A DNA stretch of 24,002 nt. It comes from an uncultured Clostridia bacterium (GTDB lineage Bacteria; Bacillota; Clostridia; Lachnospirales; CAMVHY01). Under the pieces are notes generated by a model. It was not told the origin of the DNA. It was given only the letters and a program-made list of their open reading frames with translations, and did not search any database. How positions within the stretch are numbered: the stretch's first letter is position 1; every line of letters starts with the position of its first letter. Positions 8,825 to 17,493 of this stretch are shown here, piece after piece. Both the position numbers and the translations under genes were made by a program. Location of the stretch: positions 1-24,002 of the forward strand of contig CAMKTI010000012.1 of the NCBI GenBank assembly GCA_946415665.1. Direction: 5' to 3'.

Positions 8825-9928
8825 TTATTGTATTTTACCGAAACAATCATTAGCAGTTTTATAAGTAATATCGCCTTCAATTTTTGGTGTAGGCCAACTG
8901 GCAAGTTCTCCTCGCCGGCCATCTTTCTCACTATTGTGATATATATAATCACATTCCCGCGAAGCCAAGATACATTCTACAATTAAATCCTCTTTTTTTA
9001 TTGACACTCCGCCTTTTAAAGCCATAAAAGCACCAATCACAAGAGAAACAATTTTCAACAAAATTGCGGGCATCCCAATAATTCCGGCTAAAGCTGTGGC
9101 CAACGGTAAAAATGTCAATGCAATCAGTGCCACGCCGCCAAGAATAAATATTCCGCATTTAAAATATTTTGCTACCTTATAACATTTTACATGTGAAGCC
9201 TTATTATTGAGAAACAGATGCAAAACAGATTTTACTACACCAAAAACTGATAAAGCAGCAATTCCTATTCCGACTAATGGTAAAAACGGCAACGAAATAG
9301 GAGCAACAGCCAACCAAACTCCTAATATTCCTGTTACGATAAAAGCCAAAATATTAAATGCTTTGTATAACCAGCATTCCCAATCAACCCATTCGAGTTC
9401 ATTTACTCCTCCTTCTTCAATGTCTTTATTCGCCAAATCAGGTTTAGCAATTTCTCGATGAGTATTTAAAAAATCTGATTGTGAGCCGATAATTGCTTTT
9501 AATATCCCCGTGACAACTCCTAAAGCTCCGAGAGTAATTAAACTCGCAGCAACAAGTCCTGAACAAAAAATTGCTCCTAATGTAATTAATGCCGCGCCGC
9601 CAATTATCCACGCGCAATTTCTTAAAATTTTGGCGACAAAATGTTTGATGCCGATTTTTTCGCTTTCTGGGCTACCTGGTTTCATCAGTAAAATTGAATT
9701 TGCTAAAGCCAAACCAGACGGAATTAAAAATCCAAGTCCTAAAAGCAACGGCAAAGACCATGCAAATCCTGAAAAAATAATTAAAGCAACACCAAATAAA
9801 ATTGCCGATCCAAACAAAAGCAAATTTGGTATCTGGTGTGTTTTAAACGCCAAAAACGTTTTTTGTTTTTGTTCGTCAGTGTCAGTCACTCCTGCTTTTT
9901 CTTCTGATTCTGATTCTGATTCTGACAT
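8825..9928 (-). CDS. Uncharacterised membrane protein with four hydrophobic hairpins
   Basis: A 367-residue protein of no recognised family. The N-terminus is acidic (MSESESESEEK, from a hexanucleotide repeat). Four long hydrophobic blocks follow at about residues 34-82, 100-145, 190-245 and 262-318, each long enough for two transmembrane helices and rich in Gly, Ala, Leu and Ile. This suggests an eight-helix protein built from repeated hairpins. A hydrophilic tail (about 325-367) contains several Cys and Trp. There is no signal peptide and no transporter motif was recognised. ATG at 9928 follows AAGGAGGAGG (9937-9946), an excellent ribosome-binding site. The frame extends further upstream without one. 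Promoter and ribosome-binding site predict high expression. In frame after its TAA stop, 12 more sense codons run to a TGA at 8786-8788. Confidence 0.8.
   Translation of the reverse strand: MSESESESEEKAGVTDTDEQKQKTFLAFKTHQIPNLLLFGSAILFGVALIIFSGFAWSLPLLLGLGFLIPSGLALANSILLMKPGSPESEKIGIKHFVAKILRNCAWIIGGAALITLGAIFCSGLVAASLITLGALGVVTGILKAIIGSQSDFLNTHREIAKPDLANKDIEEGGVNELEWVDWECWLYKAFNILAFIVTGILGVWLAVAPISLPFLPLVGIGIAALSVFGVVKSVLHLFLNNKASHVKCYKVAKYFKCGIFILGGVALIALTFLPLATALAGIIGMPAILLKIVSLVIGAFMALKGGVSIKKEDLIVECILASRECDYIYHNSEKDGRRGELASWPTPKIEGDITYKTANDCFGKIQ
9903..9926 (+). repeat. Four-unit hexanucleotide repeat (TCTGAT)n
   Basis: TCTGAT occurs three times, followed by TCTGAC, encoding the alternating Ser-Glu run at the N-terminus of the minus-strand membrane protein. 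Changes in unit number would keep the reading frame. Confidence 0.8.
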
Positions 9929-10021
9929 AAAAACTACCTCCTCCTTAAACAAAAAATAAATCAAAAACCAATCGATTTTTTTAGTGGCACATAAAAAATT
10001 AAAAAAATTCGATCGGGCAAA

Positions 10022-10042
10022 ATATTGTTTTAAAAACAATAT
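10022..10042. repeat. Inverted repeat just downstream of a promoter
   Basis: ATATTGTTTT and AAAACAATAT are separated by one base. It starts about 11 bases after the -10 of the membrane protein gene, so it lies in the first transcribed bases. It may be an operator or a 5' mRNA hairpin. Confidence 0.5.
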
Positions 10043-10050
10043 CTAATTTT

Positions 10051-10079
10051 AGATTATCATATTTTTTTACTTTTGTCAA
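10051..10079 (-). promoter_or_regulatory. Promoter of the 367-residue membrane protein gene
   Basis: On the minus strand TTGACA (10074-10079) is followed by a 15-base spacer to GATAAT (10053-10058), within TATGATAATCT. This is the same arrangement as at the 23S rRNA gene. The predicted leader is about 115 bases. Confidence 0.7.
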
Positions 10080-10228
10080 GGGTTTTACCTTGTTTTTTTT
10101 GCCCTCTCTTTAAAAGAGAATTTATTTTGTTTTATGTTACAAAAGTATAAACGTGTTGATTTTTGTGTTTCAAAATAATTTCTTTCGCACAAGCCAAATT
10201 TATTATTTATATATATAAAAATTTCTGC

Positions 10229-10262
10229 AAAAAAAACATGCCTCCAAGCATGTCTTTTTTTT
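10229..10262 (-). terminator. Terminator of the flippase gene
   Basis: ACATGC (10236-10241) pairs with GCATGT (10248-10253), with A and T runs on either side, so it can work on both strands. It sits just after the flippase stop codon. Confidence 0.75.
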
Positions 10263-10265
10263 ATT

Positions 10266-11864
10266 TTAATTTAATTTTTTTCGCCTAACTTTATTTATCA
10301 TAAAAATAATTTTATTTCCCATTGGAATTAATTCTAAATCTTCATGTTTTATTCCGCCCAATAAAAATAAAAATATAAAATACAAAATGACGGCCAAAAA
10401 TATATCTAAAAGCAAAGCTAAATTATTTTTGCCAAATAAAAAATAAAACCAGCCATAAAAAAAATGACACAAAAAGCCCATAATAATCGACGCAATCATT
10501 GGTTTTACAAAAAAACCGTTAATATCCGGCACAAATTTTATTTCACGTGACATTACAATCAAATCAAAAATTCCTGCTACTAAATAACAAAAAATCGTAC
10601 TGATCACGGCGCCTAAAATATTTATTTCTCGATTCGTAATTAAAAAATAATTTAACGGAATTTTTATTAACGCACCAAAAAAAGCTGCGATTGCCGGGAT
10701 ATTTAATTTGTTAATTCCTTGTAAAATTCCTGTGGCAATCTGTGCCAATGCCAAAAAAATTATACTTATCGATCCAACAATTAATAATTTTTCTCCGCCT
10801 GGATATTCTGGAAATAACATCATTAAAATTTCTTTTCCCAAAACTCCCATTCCAATTGCTGCCGGAATAGATAAAATCATTGTTAATCTTAACGCCGTAT
10901 TTATTTTTTGCTTGACATTCTCAAAATCTTTTAAAACAAATTTTGATGCTATGTTTGGAATAATCGCCGTAGCAATCGCTGTCGCAATCGAAACCGGTAA
11001 CGTCGTTAAAACAACATATTTTCCCGTTAATTGTCCATATAAAATATTTGCCTGTTGCTCGTTAAAATTTTTTTTCAGACAAGTCATTACCATTTTCATG
11101 TCGATTAAATTTGTCAAACTAAAAATTGCTGTTCCGATAATAATAGGCACAGAAGTTTTTATTATTCCCCAACAAATCTTTTTTTGATTGCTAGATTTTT
11201 TTATACCTAAAGCAAAATTTTTTTTAATATCACTGCGCTTAAAAAAATAAATCAAAACTATCGCCAGCAATCCAAAAAATGCACCGATTCCTGTTCCCAT
11301 TGTTCCGCCGGCCGCTCCTAACGCAACATTTTTTTTAACTAAAATAAAAGCTAGCCAAACGCTAAAACCGGCATTAAATATTTGTTCAATAATTTGTGAA
11401 ATTGCTGTTGGCCATGTATTTTTTAATCCTTGAAAATAACCGCGAAATACCGCCATGATTGCAACGATAAAAACTGTCGGAGATAAACTTAGAATCGCGT
11501 AAAAACTTTTTGGTGAGCCAATTATATTCGCAAAAGATTCAGCACCAAAAAAAATTAATATAAAAGCTAAAAATCCAATTGTTCCAGATAAAATTAAAGC
11601 TGTCTTAAAAATTTCGTGTGCACCAATAAAATTTTTTTTTGCCGTTTCTTCCGAAACCATCTTTGAAATTGCAGCTGGCAATCCCGCCGAAGACATGATT
11701 AAAAAAAAAGTATATAAATAATATCCTGCGCTATAAATTCCATTTCCTTCGTCGCCAATTAATTTTGTCAATGGCAATCTATATAAAAATCCTAAAAATC
11801 TCACAAGCAAACTCGCCATCGCCAAAACAGACGCTTGTTTCACAAAAGAATTTTTTTCGGACAA
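10266..11864 (-). CDS. MOP-superfamily flippase, SpoVB/YtgP (MurJ) type
   Basis: A 532-residue integral membrane protein with about 14 hydrophobic segments. Its start, SFVKQASVLAMASLLVRFLGFLYRLPLTKLIGDEGNGIYSAGYYLYTF-type sequence followed by SSAGLPAAISKMVSE, is characteristic of the polysaccharide-biosynthesis/SpoVB group. This group contains the B. subtilis lipid II flippase YtgP (MurJ) and the spore cortex protein SpoVB. It probably moves lipid-linked cell-wall precursors outward. Vegetative or cortex use cannot be told apart from sequence, so no symbol is given. TTG at 11864 was chosen because GGAGG (11873-11877) lies 8 bases before it. The frame runs 15 codons further upstream without a site. 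It is transcribed away from the 1448-residue gene. Confidence 0.88.
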   Translation of the reverse strand: MSEKNSFVKQASVLAMASLLVRFLGFLYRLPLTKLIGDEGNGIYSAGYYLYTFFLIMSSAGLPAAISKMVSEETAKKNFIGAHEIFKTALILSGTIGFLAFILIFFGAESFANIIGSPKSFYAILSLSPTVFIVAIMAVFRGYFQGLKNTWPTAISQIIEQIFNAGFSVWLAFILVKKNVALGAAGGTMGTGIGAFFGLLAIVLIYFFKRSDIKKNFALGIKKSSNQKKICWGIIKTSVPIIIGTAIFSLTNLIDMKMVMTCLKKNFNEQQANILYGQLTGKYVVLTTLPVSIATAIATAIIPNIASKFVLKDFENVKQKINTALRLTMILSIPAAIGMGVLGKEILMMLFPEYPGGEKLLIVGSISIIFLALAQIATGILQGINKLNIPAIAAFFGALIKIPLNYFLITNREINILGAVISTIFCYLVAGIFDLIVMSREIKFVPDINGFFVKPMIASIIMGFLCHFFYGWFYFLFGKNNLALLLDIFLAVILYFIFLFLLGGIKHEDLELIPMGNKIIFMINKVRRKKLN

Positions 11865-12000
11865 AATAAATTCCTCCAAAACTTTTCGATTTAAAATAAA
11901 TAATTTCACGCGTTTTAATATAAATCATTTTTTTGCTCATAAAAAATAAATAGGTTAATTAAAAACTATTGCTCAAATATCTATTTCAAAAAACAAAATC

Positions 12001-12029
12001 TTGACAAATAATATTTTTTTATTTATACT
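12001..12029 (+). promoter_or_regulatory. Near-perfect promoter of the 1448-residue gene
   Basis: TTGACA (12001-12006), a 17-base spacer and TATACT (12024-12029). The start codon is 37 bases further, preceded by GGAGG (12053-12057). Strong vegetative expression is expected. Confidence 0.8.
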
Positions 12030-12065
12030 GAAAAATATAGTTGATAAAGTTTGGAGGAGTATGAT

Positions 12066-15000
12066 ATGGAATTTGAAGATGACAAATTATCGAAGAAAGA
12101 AAAAACAAAAATCCCTTTTGCTTTGCGTAACAAAAAAACAAACAAAGTTTTGTTTTGTACAGTTGTTGCAAACTTTACAGAGTTTGCAGCAAATAGTTAT
12201 GAATCAAAAACGGAATTAAAAAATAAAAATGGTGTTATTCGTAAAATATTTTTTCCGATGTCAAATACATGTGATCTCGGCAAAATAAAATTAAAATATG
12301 AGAAGTCGGAAGAAGCTATGAAACTTTTGGACTTGATTGGAATTTCACGTTATAATCTTGAAGTAAGCTGGGGTTGGAAATCGAGTTTAAAAGACAAAAA
12401 AAATATTTATGATGAATATGGTATAAAAGAACCATCAAGCATCGCTGGAAATGTTGTTTCTGGTTTGTACAAATTAAATTCGGATGAAAATAATCCAGCA
12501 AATAAAAACTTGGATTTATCTTATGGTGGTTGGCGAGATTTTGACAATCAAAGTACGGCTTTAAATGATTTTTGGCATAGGTTTTATGAAAAAATTTACA
12601 CCGAAGAAAAATACCAGTGGATGAAGTTTTATCGGAATTTCAATATGACTTTAAGTGATGATCACCTGGAAATCAATAATGAAAATGACCTTTTTTGTCA
12701 TGGTGTTCTTACGACATCCTTAAGCAATGGAAATCTTGAAACTTTAAGAAAGGAAATTTTTGATAACGGATGTTTTGTTGGACCTGACAGTTATATATAT
12801 GATTTTAGCAAAATTTATCCGAATGGTGATATTGATCTGTGTAAAAATTATCTTGGCTTTATTTTGTGGAATAAATTGCCCGACGAAAAAACAAATAAAG
12901 CTGATTATGCGAAAGAAATTTTAAATTATATAAGCGAGAAAAATCAGGACTTAAAAACATTTATTACAAAAAATCAAGTTCAATATAATAATGAAGATGA
13001 AAGATTTGAAATGATTACGAGCGGAAAAAATACGCACGACGCCAATGCATGGATTTATTCCACATTTTTCCCTGTGCCAAGTGAAGATTATATAAAATAT
13101 TCATTTTTTGAACCTCAATATAAGTTATCGCCAATATCGCAAAAAAACAAAAGTATTCACAGTTATAGTGAACTTTTGTTTAAACAATTAGATTGTTACC
13201 GTGATGACGCAGATGAGGATGATATCAAAGATTGTGCGCAAAAAGAATATGACAAAATTGCATTGAAGGTAACTAAAGCAGAAGAATGGAGAAAAGAAAA
13301 TTTTAATTTTATAAAAAATACGGTCGAATATTTTAAACAAGATTTTAGTTTTGAATATGTGGTGGATTTTGATGAAGAAGAGAAGAAAAGACTTGAAAAA
13401 GCTCTTGAAACAAAAAGTATTGATTCGTTATTGAAGCGATTTTTTAAAAACCCGGATCAAGTTAAAGAATGTCTTGAGAATAATAATGGATATTTTGAAG
13501 ATTGGTGCGCGGATTGTTTTGAATACGGTTCAAATAATTGTCTTAATGACGAAGGCGAGAAAGTCGCTGGCATTATCTTTAACAATATTACAAACACATC
13601 TATAGCAAAAAAATGTAATAACATGGACGAGAACAATGTAAAATATGGGTTTTCAAGGGCTTTGTTTGAGTGTTTACAAGTAAATGGCAACTATGACAAA
13701 TTTATAGAGGAATTGAGAATAAATTTGAGTTTTTATATTAGAAATGATCAAGGGTCACGTTTAAACAAAGACGCAATGAAATTAAAGACTGAATTTCGAC
13801 AGAAATTTATTAAGTTTAAAACTGAAATTCAAAAACTTAGAGCAGAATATAACTCGAAATTACAAGAATATAAAAAAAATCACAATAACAAAATCGATAC
13901 AAAAGATCCTGAATATCAGAAAATTATTGCAATAAATGAAGTTGCGAATAAAAAACAAAACGAGATGGATGAGGAATTTTTCTCTGTTAAAGATTTTGAT
14001 TTTCTAAAAAAGGAAAAAATTATTGATGAAAATGATTTTGCTCAGACTAATCAGGAAGCACTAGAAATAGCAAAAAATAAAATAAATGATTTGGATTTGA
14101 AAAAACTAATTTCAGAAAAGAAAATGTCTGGTGATTATGAAGAAGAATTAAAAAATAAAATATATAATCGATTTGAGGATACGATTAAAAATTATCCTAA
14201 TATCAGTTGTGAAGATTTTGTTGCTCGTTTGAATAAAGAAATATTAATTTGTAAATATGATGGGCTGGAAAAAACACTTTTTAATATGATACGGGAATTT
14301 GACTTAGAGCTAAAAAATAATAAAAACTTGGAAAATGATTATTGGGATAGCATGGTGATTATGCGTTTGTATCATTTAGTTCAACATTTTTTTAATACAG
14401 CCGGAATTTTATCAGATGCTAATGAATTGAGCGAAAATGATATGCGTGAAATAGCTTTGAATATGGAAGATGTAAGATTTTATTTAAAAACAAATCCAGA
14501 CAAATTAATTTTGGAGAATGAAAAAAGTGCAGTTGAAAATTTGATAATCAGATTATTTAAAGGGACTTTCTTGGAAAAAAAAATTTCAGGTTATATAGAG
14601 TGGTTTAAAAACGGCGTGAATGATTTTTGTCAAATGACAACGGAGGTAATTCACATAACGCAATCGAACGGAGTTTCTTTAGCTACAAAAAACAGGCAAC
14701 TAAGAAATGGTTTTTTTGTTAATTGTGATGATGGATTGATCAAAAATTTTTGTGTTCCATTGAAAACGCTTGCAGAACTTTCCAAAACAGAATTTAAACC
14801 AAAAACAGAATTTAAACCAAATATAAAAGAAGGCGTTAAATTAGCTGATCCGGATGAAACATGTGATTTAACTTTAAATGATAATGATGATTGGGAATTT
14901 CTTGACGAAGATCAAATCTTTGAATTATCAGATAAAAGTTTTGATATTCTGATTAATACTGCGACTTATATTACACCAAAACATTTAAAAAAACTTATGG

Positions 15001-16412
15001 ATTGTTGGAAACCCGAGGATTATGTAAAAAAAATGGAAGATCATCTTTTAAATACAAATGCCAAAGAAAGTATTTTTGGTTTGATTAATCGTGGTAAATA
15101 TATAGATGACAAAGATGAAGAACAAGAAGATGGAAATAAGTATAGAAAAGAACTTTTTCCAATGATAAGAGAGTTATACAAAAATTGTCAACAAACGAGC
15201 TTAAAGAATGCGATAGAATTTTTGAAAATGCAGCAAAAGTGTCATTATGGCTATCCTAGGGAGATAAGCTTAGAAGATTTAAAGAATGATTTTGATTTTG
15301 CTGTTGAAAGTATGAATAAAATTTGGTTTCGAGCGGACGAGTTAAATATTAAGTCTAGTTATTCTATCGACGATTATTTTGCTTTACTAAATAAATTAAA
15401 TGAAATTTTGTATAAATTTGAGGACAGAAAATTTGAGCCCGAAGGGGAAAAAGCGCAAAAGGAGGCTATGGATTCGCATCCTGAATTAATTTTGGCGCTC
15501 TATGTGTTATATTATTTTGGAACAAAAGAATATGGTTGGAACAGTAAAGAAGGATATCAATTACGAAACATAAAAAACTACGAAAAGGAAATTTTTGAAT
15601 TTAAAGATCGGCAGGATTTTTTGGATAGTATTAGCAGTGAAGAATACAATAGAGAAAATCCACGTTTGAGAAAGATGGCAGAAGATTTTTTCACTCGATT
15701 GAATAAAAAAGATCCAGCCATACAAATTGTGATTGATAATTATAAAAATCGTGGCGTTTTCAGCAGCAAAGAAATTAATCAAGAACAAGAAAAAGAAATT
15801 AAAGATGATGAGTTAAAAAATTCTAGTGACAAAATAAATAACAACATCAAAGGTGAGAATAACAATGAATTTCAAGAGAAAAATATCTTTAGTGAATCAT
15901 ATGAAGATGAAAAATTTGTAGAGGGAAAAAATAAGAATGAGATTAATACAAAAACAGAAGAAAATAAAGCGAATAAGAACAAAATGACGATAATTACAAA
16001 TTATGAACAAGTAATAATTAACAATCACGAAAGAACAAATGAAGTTGATCAACAGAACAGTAAAAATAACAAAAGACCTAATACTAAATACAATAAAAAG
16101 AAAATCGCGTTGTTTATACTAACAGCTCTGATATTTTTGTTGTTGATTATTGCAATAATTTCTGGAAATCCAATCTTTATAAAAACGATGATTGCCATAG
16201 CTGTAATTTATATCACGTTAATTATTATTTTAATTTGTTACAAAGATCACGTTTCAAAAAGCGAATCGCAAAAGAGGATTAGAGATAACAAAAATATGAA
16301 AGTAGGTGGTAGAGAAATTGATAGAAATTTAAATTTAAATCGCGAAGCGGAAGAAAAAATAAACCTTGATCAACAATATACAAATGACCCAAAAGACGGA
16401 TTTTACAATTAA
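12066..16412 (+). CDS. Very large protein of unknown function with C-terminal membrane anchor
   Basis: A 1448-residue protein, the largest gene here. I recognise no domain. There is no signal peptide. The first 350 residues are rich in aromatic residues (WGWKSS, YGGWRDFD, DFWHRFYEKIY). The middle is mostly charged and helical, with Lys/Glu stretches and a Cys-rich patch near 475-500 (CADCFEYGSNNC). An exact 18-base duplication repeats KTEFKP at 907-918. A low-complexity Asn/Lys/Glu linker (about 1238-1345) precedes two hydrophobic helices (about 1347-1366 and 1373-1391) and a 57-residue basic then acidic tail. The topology suggests a large cytoplasmic body held at the membrane by a hairpin. 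ATG at 12066 has GGAGG 8 bases upstream, while a TTG frame start at 12051 overlaps that site. Base composition matches the neighbours. Confidence 0.85.
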   Translation: MEFEDDKLSKKEKTKIPFALRNKKTNKVLFCTVVANFTEFAANSYESKTELKNKNGVIRKIFFPMSNTCDLGKIKLKYEKSEEAMKLLDLIGISRYNLEVSWGWKSSLKDKKNIYDEYGIKEPSSIAGNVVSGLYKLNSDENNPANKNLDLSYGGWRDFDNQSTALNDFWHRFYEKIYTEEKYQWMKFYRNFNMTLSDDHLEINNENDLFCHGVLTTSLSNGNLETLRKEIFDNGCFVGPDSYIYDFSKIYPNGDIDLCKNYLGFILWNKLPDEKTNKADYAKEILNYISEKNQDLKTFITKNQVQYNNEDERFEMITSGKNTHDANAWIYSTFFPVPSEDYIKYSFFEPQYKLSPISQKNKSIHSYSELLFKQLDCYRDDADEDDIKDCAQKEYDKIALKVTKAEEWRKENFNFIKNTVEYFKQDFSFEYVVDFDEEEKKRLEKALETKSIDSLLKRFFKNPDQVKECLENNNGYFEDWCADCFEYGSNNCLNDEGEKVAGIIFNNITNTSIAKKCNNMDENNVKYGFSRALFECLQVNGNYDKFIEELRINLSFYIRNDQGSRLNKDAMKLKTEFRQKFIKFKTEIQKLRAEYNSKLQEYKKNHNNKIDTKDPEYQKIIAINEVANKKQNEMDEEFFSVKDFDFLKKEKIIDENDFAQTNQEALEIAKNKINDLDLKKLISEKKMSGDYEEELKNKIYNRFEDTIKNYPNISCEDFVARLNKEILICKYDGLEKTLFNMIREFDLELKNNKNLENDYWDSMVIMRLYHLVQHFFNTAGILSDANELSENDMREIALNMEDVRFYLKTNPDKLILENEKSAVENLIIRLFKGTFLEKKISGYIEWFKNGVNDFCQMTTEVIHITQSNGVSLATKNRQLRNGFFVNCDDGLIKNFCVPLKTLAELSKTEFKPKTEFKPNIKEGVKLADPDETCDLTLNDNDDWEFLDEDQIFELSDKSFDILINTATYITPKHLKKLMDCWKPEDYVKKMEDHLLNTNAKESIFGLINRGKYIDDKDEEQEDGNKYRKELFPMIRELYKNCQQTSLKNAIEFLKMQQKCHYGYPREISLEDLKNDFDFAVESMNKIWFRADELNIKSSYSIDDYFALLNKLNEILYKFEDRKFEPEGEKAQKEAMDSHPELILALYVLYYFGTKEYGWNSKEGYQLRNIKNYEKEIFEFKDRQDFLDSISSEEYNRENPRLRKMAEDFFTRLNKKDPAIQIVIDNYKNRGVFSSKEINQEQEKEIKDDELKNSSDKINNNIKGENNNEFQEKNIFSESYEDEKFVEGKNKNEINTKTEENKANKNKMTIITNYEQVIINNHERTNEVDQQNSKNNKRPNTKYNKKKIALFILTALIFLLLIIAIISGNPIFIKTMIAIAVIYITLIIILICYKDHVSKSESQKRIRDNKNMKVGGREIDRNLNLNREAEEKINLDQQYTNDPKDGFYN
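14784..14819 (+). repeat. Exact 18-base tandem duplication in the large gene
   Basis: Two identical copies (14784-14801 and 14802-14819) each encode KTEFKP, in frame. It looks like a recent slippage event in a linker-like region. Confidence 0.85.
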
Positions 16413-16428
16413 CTAAATCCGTTTTTTT
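16396..16428 (+). terminator. Terminator of the 1448-residue gene
   Basis: ACGGATTT (16396-16403) pairs with AAATCCGT (16415-16422), followed by T residues. The gene's TAA stop (16410-16412) lies in the loop, so coding sequence forms the left arm. Confidence 0.8.
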
Positions 16429-16445
16429 ATGTCATAAAAAACATA

Positions 16446-17378
16446 TCAAATAAATTTTTCTTGCTTGATCATGTTTTCAATAAAAATTCCATAGCCTTTA
16501 GCTGGTTCATGAACAAAAACGTGAGTAATTGCACCAATTAATTTGTTATCCTGAATGATTGGACTTCCGCTCATGCCTTGAATAATTCCGTTTGTTTTAT
16601 TTAATAAATTCGGATCCGTAATTCTAATCGTCATATTTTTTGTTGCATCGCAATTAAATTTATCGATACTCTCGATATTTATTTTATAACTTCTGACATT
16701 ATTATTTTCTAAATTTGACAAAATAATTGCCGGGCCCGCATGTATTTCATTTTTTAACCCAATTGGCATTTTTTTCGTCGGAATATTATTTTTGATTTTT
16801 ATCAAATCCAAAAATCCATATATCCCAAATTCATTATTTAATTTTATGTTGCCAAGTTTTTCCGTGTTATTTATCTCCGCCAAAATTTCGCCGGGATCTC
16901 CGCACAAAGCTTTTACGAGCGTAATATTAATTGCTTTTTTTATATCGCCTGATTTTACCGACAAAATTTTTTGTGTATCTAAATCAGTAATTCCGTGTCC
17001 AAGCGCGCCAAATTTATTTGTCATCGGATTATAATAAGTCATTGTGCCGATTCCTTGCGCGGAATTTTTTATTGTCGCGTCGTTTTTTTTTTGACTATTA
17101 TTTTCATTTGCAGTCGAAATAAAATTTTTGGGATATATTTTTTTTGCTGGCAAAATATCTTTCTCGTGATATTTTGTTTTTTTTTGATCAAAAACCATTT
17201 TTCCATCATCATCAACTTTTACTCCGATAATTATTCCGCATGGAATAACTTCAACGCGTTTCTCAATATTATTGCCAAAATTAAAACTCAAATCTTCGCC
17301 ATAAATCGCACTTATGTTTATAAAAACAAAAAAATATGTCAATAATAAAACCAAATTTATTTTTTTTTTGATGCGCAT
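16446..17378 (-). CDS. spoIVB: SpoIVB-type serine peptidase (family S55) without recognisable PDZ domain
   Basis: In B. subtilis SpoIVB is made in the forespore, crosses to the intermembrane space and triggers pro-sigma-K processing by SpoIVFB. This 310-residue version has an N-terminal membrane/signal segment (about 8-26). The strand VIPCGIIIGVKVDDDGKMV (44-62) corresponds to VIPGGQSIGVKL of the family. The S55 domain runs from about 108 (GIGTMTYYNPMTNKFGALGHGITD) to the end. The catalytic triad appears intact: His128 in GHG, Asp255 in RITDP and Ser270 in GMSGSP. Between residues 62 and 108, where relatives carry a PDZ domain (GEKAGIQAGD-type), there is only a polar Lys/Asn-rich linker. The protein is about 115 residues shorter than the B. 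subtilis enzyme. ATG follows GAGGTG. It is separated from dcd by a terminator. Confidence 0.9.
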   Translation of the reverse strand: MRIKKKINLVLLLTYFFVFINISAIYGEDLSFNFGNNIEKRVEVIPCGIIIGVKVDDDGKMVFDQKKTKYHEKDILPAKKIYPKNFISTANENNSQKKNDATIKNSAQGIGTMTYYNPMTNKFGALGHGITDLDTQKILSVKSGDIKKAINITLVKALCGDPGEILAEINNTEKLGNIKLNNEFGIYGFLDLIKIKNNIPTKKMPIGLKNEIHAGPAIILSNLENNNVRSYKINIESIDKFNCDATKNMTIRITDPNLLNKTNGIIQGMSGSPIIQDNKLIGAITHVFVHEPAKGYGIFIENMIKQEKFI

Positions 17379-17462
17379 CTAATTTTTTCACCTCACAAAA
17401 TTTTTTTTGACTCATAATATAAATTTTCCGATTTTAAAATTTTTATCCCGAGCAATAAAAAC

Positions 17463-17493
17463 CAAAAAAAACAGCCAAAAAAACCAGCTGTTT
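17463..17493 (-). terminator. Terminator of dcd
   Basis: On the minus strand AAACAGC (17487-17493) pairs with GCTGTTT (17469-17475), followed by a run of T. The dcd stop codon (17493-17495) overlaps the stem. Confidence 0.75.

Noticed and set aside
9510..9959. 149-codon plus-strand frame
   Set aside because: It is antisense to the membrane protein gene, has no start signals, and mirrors the hydrophobic codons of the real gene.
10708..11187. 159-codon plus-strand frame
   Set aside because: It is antisense to the flippase gene. Its length is explained by codon bias of the opposite strand.
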